Under the pieces are notes generated by a model. It ran no database searches. It was not told the DNA's origin and saw only the letters and a program-made list of their open reading frames with translations. DNA of 64,000 bases. Source: Lysinibacillus sp. FSL K6-0232. Lineage in GTDB: Bacteria; Bacillota; Bacilli; Bacillales_A; Planococcaceae. A program made the translations under genes and the position numbers. Each line of letters opens with the position of its first letter. The stretch's first letter is position 1. The DNA lies in contig NZ_JBBOYW010000001.1 of the NCBI RefSeq assembly GCF_038008325.1, positions 734,001-798,000 of the forward strand, in the 5' to 3' direction. Below, in pieces: positions 43,995-53,760 of this stretch.

Positions 43995-46900
43995 ATGACA
44001 TTGCGTATTGTTTCGGGGCGTTCGGGAACAGGGAAATCAGCTTTTATTTATAAGGAAATTGTCGAGCAATTAAAGACAGACCCATTAGGTCATCCTATTT
44101 TTATAATCGTTCCTGACCAAATGTCCTATTCTACAGAATATGAACTAACAAATAAGCATGACGTACAAGGCTTAATTCGGGCACAGGTCATGACATTTAA
44201 ACGCTTAGCATGGCTTGTGTTACAGGAAACAGGCGGGATTGCTCGTAAAGAGGTAAATGGCTATGGCTATCGCATGCTAATTCGTAAATTATTAGAGGAA
44301 CAACAAAGCGAATTCTCCTTATTCCGACAAGCTGCTGGTAAGCGTGGCTTTACAGAGGAAATTGAAACACTACTAAAAGAATTTAGCCGATATAGTGTCA
44401 ATAGCGCTGTTTTAGAGGAAGTAACAGCATCTTTAAAGGTGATTGATGCGCCTCATACATTACAGGCTAAAACAAATGATTTACATGTTGTTTTGCAGGC
44501 ATTAGAGGAGCGACTTGGAACAACCTATGTGGATAGTGAAGGCTATTATCCAATTTTAACAGAGCAATTAAAATATGCTGATACAATGAAGCAGGCAACG
44601 ATTTATATTGATGGTTTTACTGCCTTTACTGTGCGGGAGCTAGAGCTTGTGCGTGAATTATTAAAGGTGACAAAGCAAGTAACAGTTGTGCTGCCATTTG
44701 ATCATATAGATGAGGCATTTGATGAGCAAGCCTTATTTCATGAGGCGGCATTAACCAATCAACGGCTTCATGATATTGCCAAGGAGGAGGGCATTGAAGT
44801 TGATGCGCCTATCCATTTTCATCATACAAGACGATTTTATTCCAATGATTTACAGCATATAGAGGCAAGATTTGCTGATATAGTGCCACAAACAAAAAAA
44901 ACCTCAGGAGATGTACAGGTATTTGAGGCATCTAATCGTCGAGCAGAGGTGCATGCCATTGCCCGGGAAATAACAAAGCTAACAAGAGAAGATGGCTATC
45001 GTTATCAAGATATTGTATTACTATATCGCCAAGCAGAGTTATATGATCCATTGATTACCAGTATTTTTCAGCAATATGAAATTCCTATTTTTACAAATAC
45101 AAAAAAGACGATGTTGCATCATCCATTAATTGAGCTAAGTCGTTCTGCATTGGAGGTTATAACATCTAATTGGAAATATGAGCCTGTTTTTCGAAGTGTC
45201 AAAACAGATTTATTTTTCCCATTACATGCGGAACTAACAGTATGGCGTGAACGTGCTGATCGTTTAGAAAATTATTGCTTAGCACAGGGCATTTATGGAG
45301 AACGTTGGTTTGAGGAGCCGCGTTGGTTTTATAAAAAATATCGTGGCTTAGAGTTTCATTCGCGTGTACAAACGGATGAGGAACGAGCAATGCAGATAGA
45401 AATCGAGGCGATTCGCGATGAAATCCGTCAACCATTAAAAAATCTACAAAATCAACTTGAACAAGTACAAACAGGTCGAGCAATAGCAACAGCATTATTT
45501 GAATTTATGGAGGCATTACAAGTTTATGATAAGCTTCAAGCCTTGAAGGGTCGTGAGCTTGAACGAGGCGATGCATTAGCAGCAAGTGAGCATGAGCAGG
45601 CATGGCAGGAATGGGTAGCTGTGCTGGATCAATTTGTTTATATGTTTGGTGAGCAGGAGATGTCTGTACAGGAAGCCGCTAAAATTTTAGATGAAGGCTT
45701 CGATACATTAGAATTTTCAAGAATTCCGCCTACACTAGATGAAGTGATGGTGGCAACTGTGGATTTAGCCCGATTATCCAATATAAAAATAGCTTTTGTT
45801 GTAGGCATGAATGATGGTGTATATCCAACTCGAATGGAGTATGAGGGCTTATTATCAGATACAGAGCGTGAATGGTTTAGTCAAATTGGCTATGAGCTTG
45901 CGCCGACATCTACAAATCGCTTATTGCAGGAAAATTTCCTATTTTATCGTGCTGTGACAACACCATCCGATAAGCTTTATATGACATACCCTACAGCAGA
46001 TGAAGAAGGCAAGGCATTGTTAGCCTCCATCTATATAAAAAAAATAATTGGCAACGCTAGCACACCTGGATTATTAAGTGATGTTGCTGTGGAACGTGTT
46101 GTTATGGACCCAATTGAATTATTGGCTGGTGATGTTTTACCATATTTACGTCATCCACGTACAGCCTTAGCGCATTTAATGGTGCAGCTGCGTCAGGCTG
46201 AGCATAGTCGTGAACTAGCACCAGAATGGCTAGCATTGCAAAAATTTTATAAGCAAGACCCATATTGGGCACTAATTTTTGAACGTGTACGTTATCCAAT
46301 TACACATAAAAATAAGGCGGAGCCGCTAGAAGCTTATATTACACAGGAGCTATATGGGCAAAAGCTCACATCGAGTGTTTCACGTATTGAAAAATATTTT
46401 AGATGTCCATTCTCTCATTTCACAACATATGGGCTGCGCTTAGAGGAACGTGCTGAATATCGTTTAGAAACCTTTGCAATAGGCGATCTATTCCATGAGG
46501 CTTTAAAGTGGATTACAGAGGAAACACATCGTCAGCAGCTATCATGGATACGCTTAACAAAGCAGCAAATTCAACAATTAGCACGTCAAGCTGTAGAGCA
46601 AATTGTGCCTGTATTTTCGCATCAAATTTTACTATCGAGTGCGCGTTATCGTTATATTCAACGCAAGCTGATTCGTATTGTGGAACGAACAATGACAGCA
46701 CTCACACAGCATGCCAATGTTTCGCATTTTAAGCCGATTGCCATTGAGGCATCATTCGGACCAGGACAAAATGAGCAGCTACCACCGCTTGAAATTGATT
46801 TATCTGGTGGTAAGAAAATGTTTATGCGAGGACGTATTGATCGAGTGGATAGTGCAACAATTGATAATCGCTCGTATTTACGTATCGTTGATTATAAATC

Positions 46901-47504
46901 ATCCGCTCGTGATTTGGACTTAAATGAAGTTTATTATGGATTATCTCTACAAGTGTTAACATATCTAGATGTGGCAATGGAAAATAGCTCCTATTGGCTA
47001 TCAGATGATACAGAGCCAGCTGGTGTGTTATATGTCCATGTCCACAATCCGATGCTAAAGCTTGATAAAGATTTAACAGATAGCGAAATAGAGGAAGATC
47101 GTTTAAAGCAATATAAAATGAAAGGTCTGCTTTCTGAAAATGCTGAGGCTATTTTATCAATGGATGAACAGCTAGAGGAAAAGAGCGGACATTCTAAAAT
47201 TATTCCTGTTTATATGAAAAAAGATGGGACACCCTCTGCGTCACAATCACGTATCGTTGCTGTTAATGATATGAAAAATCTACAGCACTTTGTACGACGC
47301 AAGCATCAGGAAGCGGGGAATGGTATTTTAGCTGGCGATACAGACATTAGCCCATATAAATTAAAAACAAAAACAGCCTGTGATTATTGTCAATTTGCCG
47401 CGGTTTGTCAGTTTGATCCAACTGATGGAAAGCAAAGCTACCGCCAGTTAGTACAGGCAAACCCGAATGAAATTGTTGATAAAATTCGGAAGGAGATGGA
47501 GTAA
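43995..47504 (+). CDS. addB: AddB, helicase-nuclease subunit B
   Basis: 1169 residues. N-terminal Walker A SGRSGTGKSAF, an otherwise degenerate UvrD-like helicase body, and a C-terminal RecB-family nuclease (LRIVDYKSSARDLDL, with catalytic D and K). Four cysteines for an iron-sulphur cluster: YFRCPFSHF near residue 798 and ACDYCQFAAVCQF near 1126-1138. AddAB resects double-strand breaks and makes 3' tails for RecA, including during transformation. GGGGGAAAAG precedes the ATG. addA starts 2 nt after its stop. Confidence 0.95.
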   Translation: MTLRIVSGRSGTGKSAFIYKEIVEQLKTDPLGHPIFIIVPDQMSYSTEYELTNKHDVQGLIRAQVMTFKRLAWLVLQETGGIARKEVNGYGYRMLIRKLLEEQQSEFSLFRQAAGKRGFTEEIETLLKEFSRYSVNSAVLEEVTASLKVIDAPHTLQAKTNDLHVVLQALEERLGTTYVDSEGYYPILTEQLKYADTMKQATIYIDGFTAFTVRELELVRELLKVTKQVTVVLPFDHIDEAFDEQALFHEAALTNQRLHDIAKEEGIEVDAPIHFHHTRRFYSNDLQHIEARFADIVPQTKKTSGDVQVFEASNRRAEVHAIAREITKLTREDGYRYQDIVLLYRQAELYDPLITSIFQQYEIPIFTNTKKTMLHHPLIELSRSALEVITSNWKYEPVFRSVKTDLFFPLHAELTVWRERADRLENYCLAQGIYGERWFEEPRWFYKKYRGLEFHSRVQTDEERAMQIEIEAIRDEIRQPLKNLQNQLEQVQTGRAIATALFEFMEALQVYDKLQALKGRELERGDALAASEHEQAWQEWVAVLDQFVYMFGEQEMSVQEAAKILDEGFDTLEFSRIPPTLDEVMVATVDLARLSNIKIAFVVGMNDGVYPTRMEYEGLLSDTEREWFSQIGYELAPTSTNRLLQENFLFYRAVTTPSDKLYMTYPTADEEGKALLASIYIKKIIGNASTPGLLSDVAVERVVMDPIELLAGDVLPYLRHPRTALAHLMVQLRQAEHSRELAPEWLALQKFYKQDPYWALIFERVRYPITHKNKAEPLEAYITQELYGQKLTSSVSRIEKYFRCPFSHFTTYGLRLEERAEYRLETFAIGDLFHEALKWITEETHRQQLSWIRLTKQQIQQLARQAVEQIVPVFSHQILLSSARYRYIQRKLIRIVERTMTALTQHANVSHFKPIAIEASFGPGQNEQLPPLEIDLSGGKKMFMRGRIDRVDSATIDNRSYLRIVDYKSSARDLDLNEVYYGLSLQVLTYLDVAMENSSYWLSDDTEPAGVLYVHVHNPMLKLDKDLTDSEIEEDRLKQYKMKGLLSENAEAILSMDEQLEEKSGHSKIIPVYMKKDGTPSASQSRIVAVNDMKNLQHFVRRKHQEAGNGILAGDTDISPYKLKTKTACDYCQFAAVCQFDPTDGKQSYRQLVQANPNEIVDKIRKEME

Positions 47505-47505
47505 T

Positions 47506-48861
47506 ATGGGACAAACAATTCCTGTAAAGCCAGCAGATGTTACATGGACGGATGATCAATGGAAGGCGATTTATGCCAGCGGTCAGGATACGCTTGTATC
47601 GGCTGCAGCAGGGTCTGGGAAAACAGCGGTACTGATTAATCGAATGATTGAAAAAGTAATTGCTACCGAAAATCCGATTAATGTAGATGAGCTGCTTGTT
47701 GTAACCTTTACGAATGCATCGGCTGCTGAAATGCGTCATCGGATGGCAGAGGCATTGGAAAAGGCCATCGAAAAAAATCCGACCTCTCAGCATTTACGAC
47801 GCCAGCTTAGCCTTGTCAATAAAGCACAGATTTCAACATTGCATTCCTTCTGTTTAGCCATTGTGAAGCAATATGCTTATTTGCTTGATATTGATCCAGG
47901 CTTTCGGATTGCCAATGAAGCTGAAATTGCTTTATTAAGAGATGATACGTTAGCAGAGGTGCTAGAAGCAGCGTATGATGTTGAGGATGAGGCACAAGTG
48001 CAAGCCGTTTATCGCCTTGTTGATAGCTTTACCTCAGATCGTGATGACCAAGCGATTGAAACGCTGATTAGTAAGCTTTATGATACTTCTCGTGTCCATG
48101 CAGAGCCGCAAAAATGGCTACGGAGCTTGCCACAAGCCTATGATTTAGCTGAGGATATTACAATTGATGATTTAGCGCTATCGCAATACGTTAAATTGAC
48201 TGTTCGCCATAGTTTAGAGGAAGCCTTTGTTCTTATTTCAGAAATGCGCGAGCTTACATTGCAGCCAGCCGGGCCAGCACCATATGCAGAAACGGCTGAA
48301 ATTGATTTTGCTATGATTCAAGAAGGGATTCGCATTAGTCAGGATGGTACATGGCAGGAGCTATTTGATTACTTTGCAACGGTAAAATGGTCTACATTAA
48401 AGCGAGTATCCAAGGATGCTTTAGTTGATGCAGAGCTACAGGAGCTTGCCAAGAAAAAGCGAGATGCTGCTAAAAAAATTATCAACAATATTAAAGAAAC
48501 CTATTTTGTTCGCACACCAGCACGCTTGCTTGAGGAAATAAGGTTAATGGCTCCAACAATTACAACCTTGGTAGAATTAACAACTGCTTTTAGCGAGCAA
48601 TTCAGGCTGGCAAAGCTAGAGCGGGGTATTATCGACTTTTCAGATTTAGAGCATTATGCACTGCAAATTTTAACAGTGGAGGTTGACGGTAAGCTACAGC
48701 CCTCTCCAGTAGCATTAGATATGCAAAAGCGCTTTAAAGAAGTGCTTGTAGACGAATATCAGGACGTGAATTTATTACAGGAAACAATTTTACAGCTTGT
48801 AAAAACAGGTGACGAGCAGGATGGCAATCTGTTTATGGTTGGCGATGTGAAACAGAGCATT
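47506..48861 (+). CDS. addA: AddA, helicase-nuclease subunit A, 5' exon
   Basis: 452 codons up to the intron. Starts at ATG 47506 after AGGAG; an upstream in-frame start at 47467 lies inside addB. Walker A SAAAGSGKTAVL near residue 37, TNASAAEM, LHSFC, DFSDLEHYAL, Walker B VLVDEYQDVN near 420-429, and the start of motif III GDVKQSI. The normal next residues YRFRLAEP are found only after the intron (51318). Splicing joins AGC-ATT to TAT-CGA in frame and restores a protein of 1237 residues. Without splicing translation ends three codons later (VRP, stop). Confidence 0.93.
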
Positions 48862-49461
48862 GTGCGCCCATAAGGGTATTGTATACTTCACCATTTGGCG
48901 GTGAATAAACTACAGAAACGGTTTATATATCAGCCGACTTATCTTGGCGGGAAACCAAAGAGGGAGTGTAGCATGTCGGTTAAAGTCATAAGTTAGCCTA
49001 AACGGAAAGGCTACGACTGAATGGCGAGATATAAAAAATTCATATGAGGAAGAAGGCTAAACTGCTTGAAGAACAGTCCGAGTGGGGTCATGTTGGAACC
49101 ATCTAGGAAACCGTTTGAAACCTAGAATCTATTCTGTTCAGCGTATTAAATGCTTGCGGCTGAACATGGACGAGCGCTATATATTGAGGCGTAGTCTAGT
49201 TTCTGATTGACGAAAGAATAGACACACTTCAAGAGTGAAGAAAAGGATGAACGTTCCTTCCGACAATGAATTGAGCCTGTATACAATATACTAAATGGGG
49301 ATTACCTAAGTTGGAATGCCATTAGGCTATGTACAAAGGTACTGAATATCCAATATGGTAACGGAGCTCTCGTAGTAGTCTGAGATAGGGAAAGCCTATT
49401 ACATGGCGAAGGGGAGCAGCTTATAACGTATAAAACAATAAAGAAAGGAGCGAAATGCTCT

Positions 49462-51162
49462 ATGCAAAGTTCAGAAATTGTCTTATACAATCTATCGAAA
49501 CAAGCAATGAAGGACGGTTTTCAAATTGACCGTCTGTACAGACATTTATACAACGAAGATTTTTATATAAAAGCCTATACAAAGATATATAAAAATAAAG
49601 GTAGTGCAACAAAAGGTATCGACGAAGAAACAGCAGATGGATTTGGTGAAGAAAAGATTCAAGCAATTATTGAATCATTAAAAGATGAAAGCTATCAACC
49701 AAAGTCTGTACGTCGCATTCATATCCCAAAAAAGAATGGTGATACAAGACCACTTGGTATCCCTACATTTACAGACCGTTTAGTACAAGAGGTTTGTCGT
49801 ATGCTTTTAGAAGCAATCTATGAGCCAAATTTTTCAAATCATTCACATGGTTTTAGACCGAGAAGAAGTTGTCATACAGCATTAGTTGAAATTAAGAAAA
49901 CCTTTACGGGTGTAAACTGGTTCATTGAAGGTGACATAAAAGGATTTTTCGATAACATTAATCATCAAGTGCTCATCAATATTTTGCGTAAACGAATCAA
50001 AGATGAAAAGTTTATTCGTCTTATGTGGAAATTCCTAAAAGCAGGATTCGTTGAAGATTGGCGATTTCAGAAAACGTACAGTGGAACTCCACAGGGCGGA
50101 ATTATCAGTCCATTACTCGCAAATATTTATTTAAATGAATTTGATGAATATGTCGAAAATGAATTAAAACCTTCATTTGACTTAGGAGAACCAAAAAAGC
50201 GCAAACGAAATACAGAATACCGAAAATATGATATGCGTAACCAACGTTTGCATAAAAAGATTAATGCGACAGAAGATGAAAATTTACGACAACAGATGAT
50301 TGAAGAATATAAGGCGAATAAAAAAATATTGCTTGATATACCGTACTATGAACCAAATACCGATACGTATAAAGCAATGAAATATGTGCGTTATGCAGAT
50401 GATTTTATTGTTGGTGTAAATGGTAGTAAAGAGGATTGTGACCGCTTAAAACAAGCAATGAAAGACTTCTTGAAAGACTGTTTACAACTCGAATTATCAG
50501 AAGAAAAAACACTCATTACACATAATACAAAGTTTGCAAGATTTTTAAGCTACGATATTTCGATTAGCCATGATTTAAGTATGGCGAAAGACAAAAACGG
50601 TGTAGTAAAACGTAAATATAAAGGATATGTACAATTACGCATTCCTAAAGGAACGATTGAAAAAGTAATTGTGAAAAATAAAATGGTCAAAGATATTGAT
50701 GCGAAACAATGGGATATGTTGCATCGACCTAGATTAGTTGGACTTTCTGCTTTAGAAATCATCGAAACATATAATGCAGAACTGCGTGGCTTGTATAATT
50801 ATTATGCGCTAGCAGAAAATGTAAGTGAAAAAATGTGGCAATTGCGCTATGTGATGGAATATAGCTGTCTGAAAACACTTGCGAATAAATACAAATCCAC
50901 AGTTTCAAAAATGAAGGTTAAGTTTAGGCAAGGCAAGTACTGGGGAGTGAAGTATGAAACAAAGCAAGGGGAAAGAATAGCCTATTTCTATAAAGATGGT
51001 TTTGAAAAGAAGAAAGAAATCTTCCAATCAGAAATAGACCAACTACCAAATTTATATGTATATCAAGACAGAAATGATTTAGAAAAACGACTTAGTGCAA
51101 AACAATGCGAATTATATGGAGACAGTCAGGCTCGATACTCGCTAAACAAAGAAAAACACTAG
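49462..51162 (+). CDS. ltrA: Group II intron-encoded reverse transcriptase/maturase
   Basis: 566 residues. RT domain with KNKGSATKGIDEETADG, RRIHIPKKNGDTRPLGIPTFTDRLVQEVCRMLLEAIYEPNFS, SHGFRPRRSCHTAL, GTPQGGIISPLLANIYL and active-site YADD (VRYADDFIVG near 312). Maturase domain X follows (ALEIIETYNAELRGLYNYYALAENVSEKMWQLRYVMEYSCLKTLANKY). The C terminus enters an HNH endonuclease domain (KRLSAKQCELYG) but stops after 20 more residues; the rest of the domain is in another frame (51141-51206). RT and maturase should be functional by sequence; the endonuclease is not. ATG has an AAAGGAG site 11 nt upstream. Confidence 0.93.
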   Translation: MQSSEIVLYNLSKQAMKDGFQIDRLYRHLYNEDFYIKAYTKIYKNKGSATKGIDEETADGFGEEKIQAIIESLKDESYQPKSVRRIHIPKKNGDTRPLGIPTFTDRLVQEVCRMLLEAIYEPNFSNHSHGFRPRRSCHTALVEIKKTFTGVNWFIEGDIKGFFDNINHQVLINILRKRIKDEKFIRLMWKFLKAGFVEDWRFQKTYSGTPQGGIISPLLANIYLNEFDEYVENELKPSFDLGEPKKRKRNTEYRKYDMRNQRLHKKINATEDENLRQQMIEEYKANKKILLDIPYYEPNTDTYKAMKYVRYADDFIVGVNGSKEDCDRLKQAMKDFLKDCLQLELSEEKTLITHNTKFARFLSYDISISHDLSMAKDKNGVVKRKYKGYVQLRIPKGTIEKVIVKNKMVKDIDAKQWDMLHRPRLVGLSALEIIETYNAELRGLYNYYALAENVSEKMWQLRYVMEYSCLKTLANKYKSTVSKMKVKFRQGKYWGVKYETKQGERIAYFYKDGFEKKKEIFQSEIDQLPNLYVYQDRNDLEKRLSAKQCELYGDSQARYSLNKEKH

Positions 51163-51206
51163 TCGTATGTGATAAATGTCATAAAGAAATTCATAAACAA
51201 AGATAG
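51141..51206 (+). pseudogene. Frameshifted remnant of the intron HNH endonuclease C terminus
   Basis: In a different frame from the RT, 51141-51206 encodes AKQRKTLVVCDKCHKEIHKQR and a stop. This is the normal end of intron HNH domains (C-x2-C-H then IH). The segment that usually links CELCG to this part, with the VHHVRKL histidines, is missing, and the second cysteine of CELCG is Tyr. So an internal deletion of about 30 codons plus a shift destroyed the domain. Confidence 0.75.
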
Positions 51207-51222
51207 ATTTGTTATAAGTGGA

Positions 51223-51256
51223 GAGCCGTATACTCTGAGAGGAGTACGTACGGTTC
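51223..51256 (+). ncRNA. Domain V of the group II intron
   Basis: 34 nt, GAGCCGTA ... TACGGTTC, with the paired outer helix, two-base bulge region and terminal loop GAGA typical of domain V, the catalytic metal-binding core. Domain VI follows to the 3' splice site at 51317. Confidence 0.9.
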
Positions 51257-51317
51257 GGGGAGGGGTTCTCGGAAACCTACTACAGCAATGTAGCAAGGCG
51301 CTGGGTTCCTACTCTAC

Positions 51318-53675
51318 TATCGATTCCGTTTAGCTGAACCAAAGCTTTTTATGCGAAAATATAGTGAATTTGTGGACATGCCTACAGAAACGGGGATGCG
51401 TATCGACTTAAACGCAAATTTCCGAAGTCGTAAAGAGGTGCTCAATGCTACAAATTATATTTTTGCACAAATAATGAGTGAGCGTGTTGGCGAAATTTTA
51501 TACGATGATAATGCATCATTAAAGCCAGCAGCACCTTATGATCATCAGGAAATTCCTGTTGAGCTTGCAGTGCTACATCCTCCACAGGAGGAGGATGCAG
51601 AAGAGGCTGAGGAAATTACAAATGAGGCTACTGAGCTAGAGGAGCTTAAAAAGTCACAGTATGAGGCACGCTTTATTATTAAGCGTATCCAGCAAATGAT
51701 GGCAGAGGGTACAACTGTTTATGATACAAAAACAAAGACAGAGCGGCCGTTGAAATATAGTGATATTGTCATTTTAATGCGCTCAATGACATGGTCGACT
51801 GATTTAGTGGAGGAATTTAAGCTGGCAGGTATCCCGTTATATGCGGAGTCCTCCAAAGGTTATTTTGATGCACTTGAAGTAATGATTATGTTAAATGTGC
51901 TAAAGATTGTTGACAATCCCTATCAAGATATTCCATTAGCTTCTGTTTTGCGTGCGCCTTTTGTTGGCTTAACAGAAAATGAGCTAGCTAAAATTCGTTT
52001 AGCTGACCCTAAAGTGCCTTTTTATGATGCATTACGACAGTTTATTCGCAGTGAGGGGCATGGTGTACAGACTATTACGTTTGAGAAACTACAACGTTTT
52101 ATGTTAGCTTTTGAGAATTGGCGAGATTTAGCACGCCGTGGCTCATTATCAGATTTAATTTGGAAGATTTATTTAGATACCCATTATTATGAAATGGTTG
52201 GCGCGATGCCAAATGGCAAGCAGCGGCAGGCGAATTTACGTATCTTACATGATCGTGCATTAATGTACGAGCAAACGGCCTTTCGAGGATTATTCCGCTT
52301 TTTACGCTTTATTGACCGAATGCGTACACGTGGAGATGATTTAGGGACAGCCAAATCCATTGGTGAAAAGGATGATGTTGTACGACTTGTAACCATTCAC
52401 TCTTCAAAAGGATTGGAATATCCAGTAGTCTTTGTAGCAGGAATGGGACGTCCATTTAATAAGATGGATTTTCATCAGCCGTATTTATTTGACCAAGATT
52501 TTGGCTTAGCTGTAAAGGCGATTGATCCAGACAATCGGATTATGTATACATCACTGCCTTTTTTAGCATTAAAGGAGAAAAAGGAGCTTGAAATGCGCGC
52601 AGAGGAAATGCGTGTTTTATATGTAGCGATGACACGTGCCAAGGAACGGCTCATTTTAGTAGGTTCCGTGAAAAATTGGGATAAAACACGTGATCGCTGG
52701 CAGGAGGCACAAAGCTTGCCACTAGATGCACCGCTACAGGAATATTTGCGTGCTAGAGCTAATAGTTATTTGGATTGGATTGGACCAGCCGTGGCAAGGC
52801 ATGCGGATTTTGCCTCAGTCGCTACATCCTCATATAAGGCATTGGAGAATCATTCACATTGGTCGGTACAAGCGATTGATACAAGCCAGTATTCATATGA
52901 AATAGAGGTATTAGAGGATGAGGTAGAGCAGCTGCTGGCAATGCCAGAAGATCAGGCATTATTATCTGAAATAACGACACGCTTCCAAGCACAATATGCC
53001 TATCAAAAATCAACAAGAAAACGCTCAAAAACATCTGTTAGTGAAATTAAACGCTTAGAAAATTTACAGCGTCAGGAAGAGCCTGAATTTTACTTTGCAG
53101 CACCTGCTAAGCAGACTACGACTTCCATTGCACCACGACCATCATTTTTACAGGAGCAGCAGCTAACTGGTGCTGAGATAGGGACGGCTGTCCATACAGT
53201 TATGCAGCACGTTCCGCAGCATGGCTTCCATCATCTTGAGGACGTGAAAAGCTTTGTGGCGGATTTAGTGGCAAAACAGCTTTTAACAGAAGCTGAGGGA
53301 GCAATTGTTCCAATAGCAAAGGTTTTTCATTTCTTTACTACGGATATTGGGCAACGCTTTCAGCAGGCAAAGCAAATACGGAGGGAGATGCCGTTTACAA
53401 TTAGTCGAGTCGACGAAGATGGCGATGCGCAAATTGTGCAGGGGATTATTGATTGCTTATTTGAGGATCAGTATGGTCATTGGGTGTTACTCGATTATAA
53501 AACGGACCGTATTCAACCGCATTTTGCTAAGGAGCCTGCACTCTCAAAAGAAATGCTAGAGCGTTATGCGGTGCAGCTTCGTGTTTATAGCGAGGCAATT
53601 GAAGCAATTTTGCATATAACAGTAAGTGATAAAATATTATATTTATTTGATAATGGACAAACCGTACAGGCATAA
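51318..53675 (+). CDS. addA: AddA, helicase-nuclease subunit A, 3' exon
   Basis: 786 codons in frame with exon 1. Starts YRFRLAEPKLFMRKYSEF (completing motif III), then LNANFRSRKEVLNATN (motif IV), VTIHSSKGLEYPVVFVAG (motif V), RVLYVAMTRAKERLIL (motif VI), and the C-terminal RecB nuclease with GTAVHTVMQH, QGIIDCLFED, VLLDYKTD (active-site D and K of motif DYKTD) and AVQLRVYSEAI. All conserved motifs are intact, so the gene should be functional after splicing. An annotation from the ATG at 51351 would miss the first 11 codons of this exon. Confidence 0.93.
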   Translation, partial: YRFRLAEPKLFMRKYSEFVDMPTETGMRIDLNANFRSRKEVLNATNYIFAQIMSERVGEILYDDNASLKPAAPYDHQEIPVELAVLHPPQEEDAEEAEEITNEATELEELKKSQYEARFIIKRIQQMMAEGTTVYDTKTKTERPLKYSDIVILMRSMTWSTDLVEEFKLAGIPLYAESSKGYFDALEVMIMLNVLKIVDNPYQDIPLASVLRAPFVGLTENELAKIRLADPKVPFYDALRQFIRSEGHGVQTITFEKLQRFMLAFENWRDLARRGSLSDLIWKIYLDTHYYEMVGAMPNGKQRQANLRILHDRALMYEQTAFRGLFRFLRFIDRMRTRGDDLGTAKSIGEKDDVVRLVTIHSSKGLEYPVVFVAGMGRPFNKMDFHQPYLFDQDFGLAVKAIDPDNRIMYTSLPFLALKEKKELEMRAEEMRVLYVAMTRAKERLILVGSVKNWDKTRDRWQEAQSLPLDAPLQEYLRARANSYLDWIGPAVARHADFASVATSSYKALENHSHWSVQAIDTSQYSYEIEVLEDEVEQLLAMPEDQALLSEITTRFQAQYAYQKSTRKRSKTSVSEIKRLENLQRQEEPEFYFAAPAKQTTTSIAPRPSFLQEQQLTGAEIGTAVHTVMQHVPQHGFHHLEDVKSFVADLVAKQLLTEAEGAIVPIAKVFHFFTTDIGQRFQQAKQIRREMPFTISRVDEDGDAQIVQGIIDCLFEDQYGHWVLLDYKTDRIQPHFAKEPALSKEMLERYAVQLRVYSEAIEAILHITVSDKILYLFDNGQTVQA

Positions 53676-53692
53676 AAAGATGTAGGGAGGAT

Positions 53693-53738
53693 ACAAGCAG
53701 AGCGCTCTAGCTATTGGCTCTGCTTGTGTCATTGTTTA
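53693..53738 (+). terminator. Terminator of addBA
   Basis: ACAAGCAGAGC is perfectly complementary to GCTCTGCTTGT with a 13-nt loop. The following tract (GTCATTGTTTA) is only mildly T-rich. Confidence 0.55.
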
Positions 53739-53760
53739 GATGACAGAGGAGGTTTATTTT

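Larger units (their letters stand above)
48862..51317 (+). mobile_element. Group II intron in addA, 2456 bp
   Basis: Begins with GTGCG, the group II 5' consensus (GUGYG), and ends in CTAC, with exact in-frame exon joining. It encodes an LtrA-type reverse transcriptase (49462-51162) and carries a 34-nt domain V (51223-51256). Exon 1 ends in AGCATT (IBS1); the complement AATGCT (49149-49154) lies in the loop of a GTTCAGC/GCTGAAC hairpin in domain I, a convincing EBS1. CTGTT just upstream could pair with AACAG as EBS2-IBS2. The ribozyme domains I-III fill 48862-49461. The insertion is on the sense strand, as required for splicing. Confidence 0.95.

Noticed and set aside
47506-53675. addA as two broken genes
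   Set aside because: The interruption is a group II intron with exact in-frame exon joining, so the gene is likely functional after splicing.
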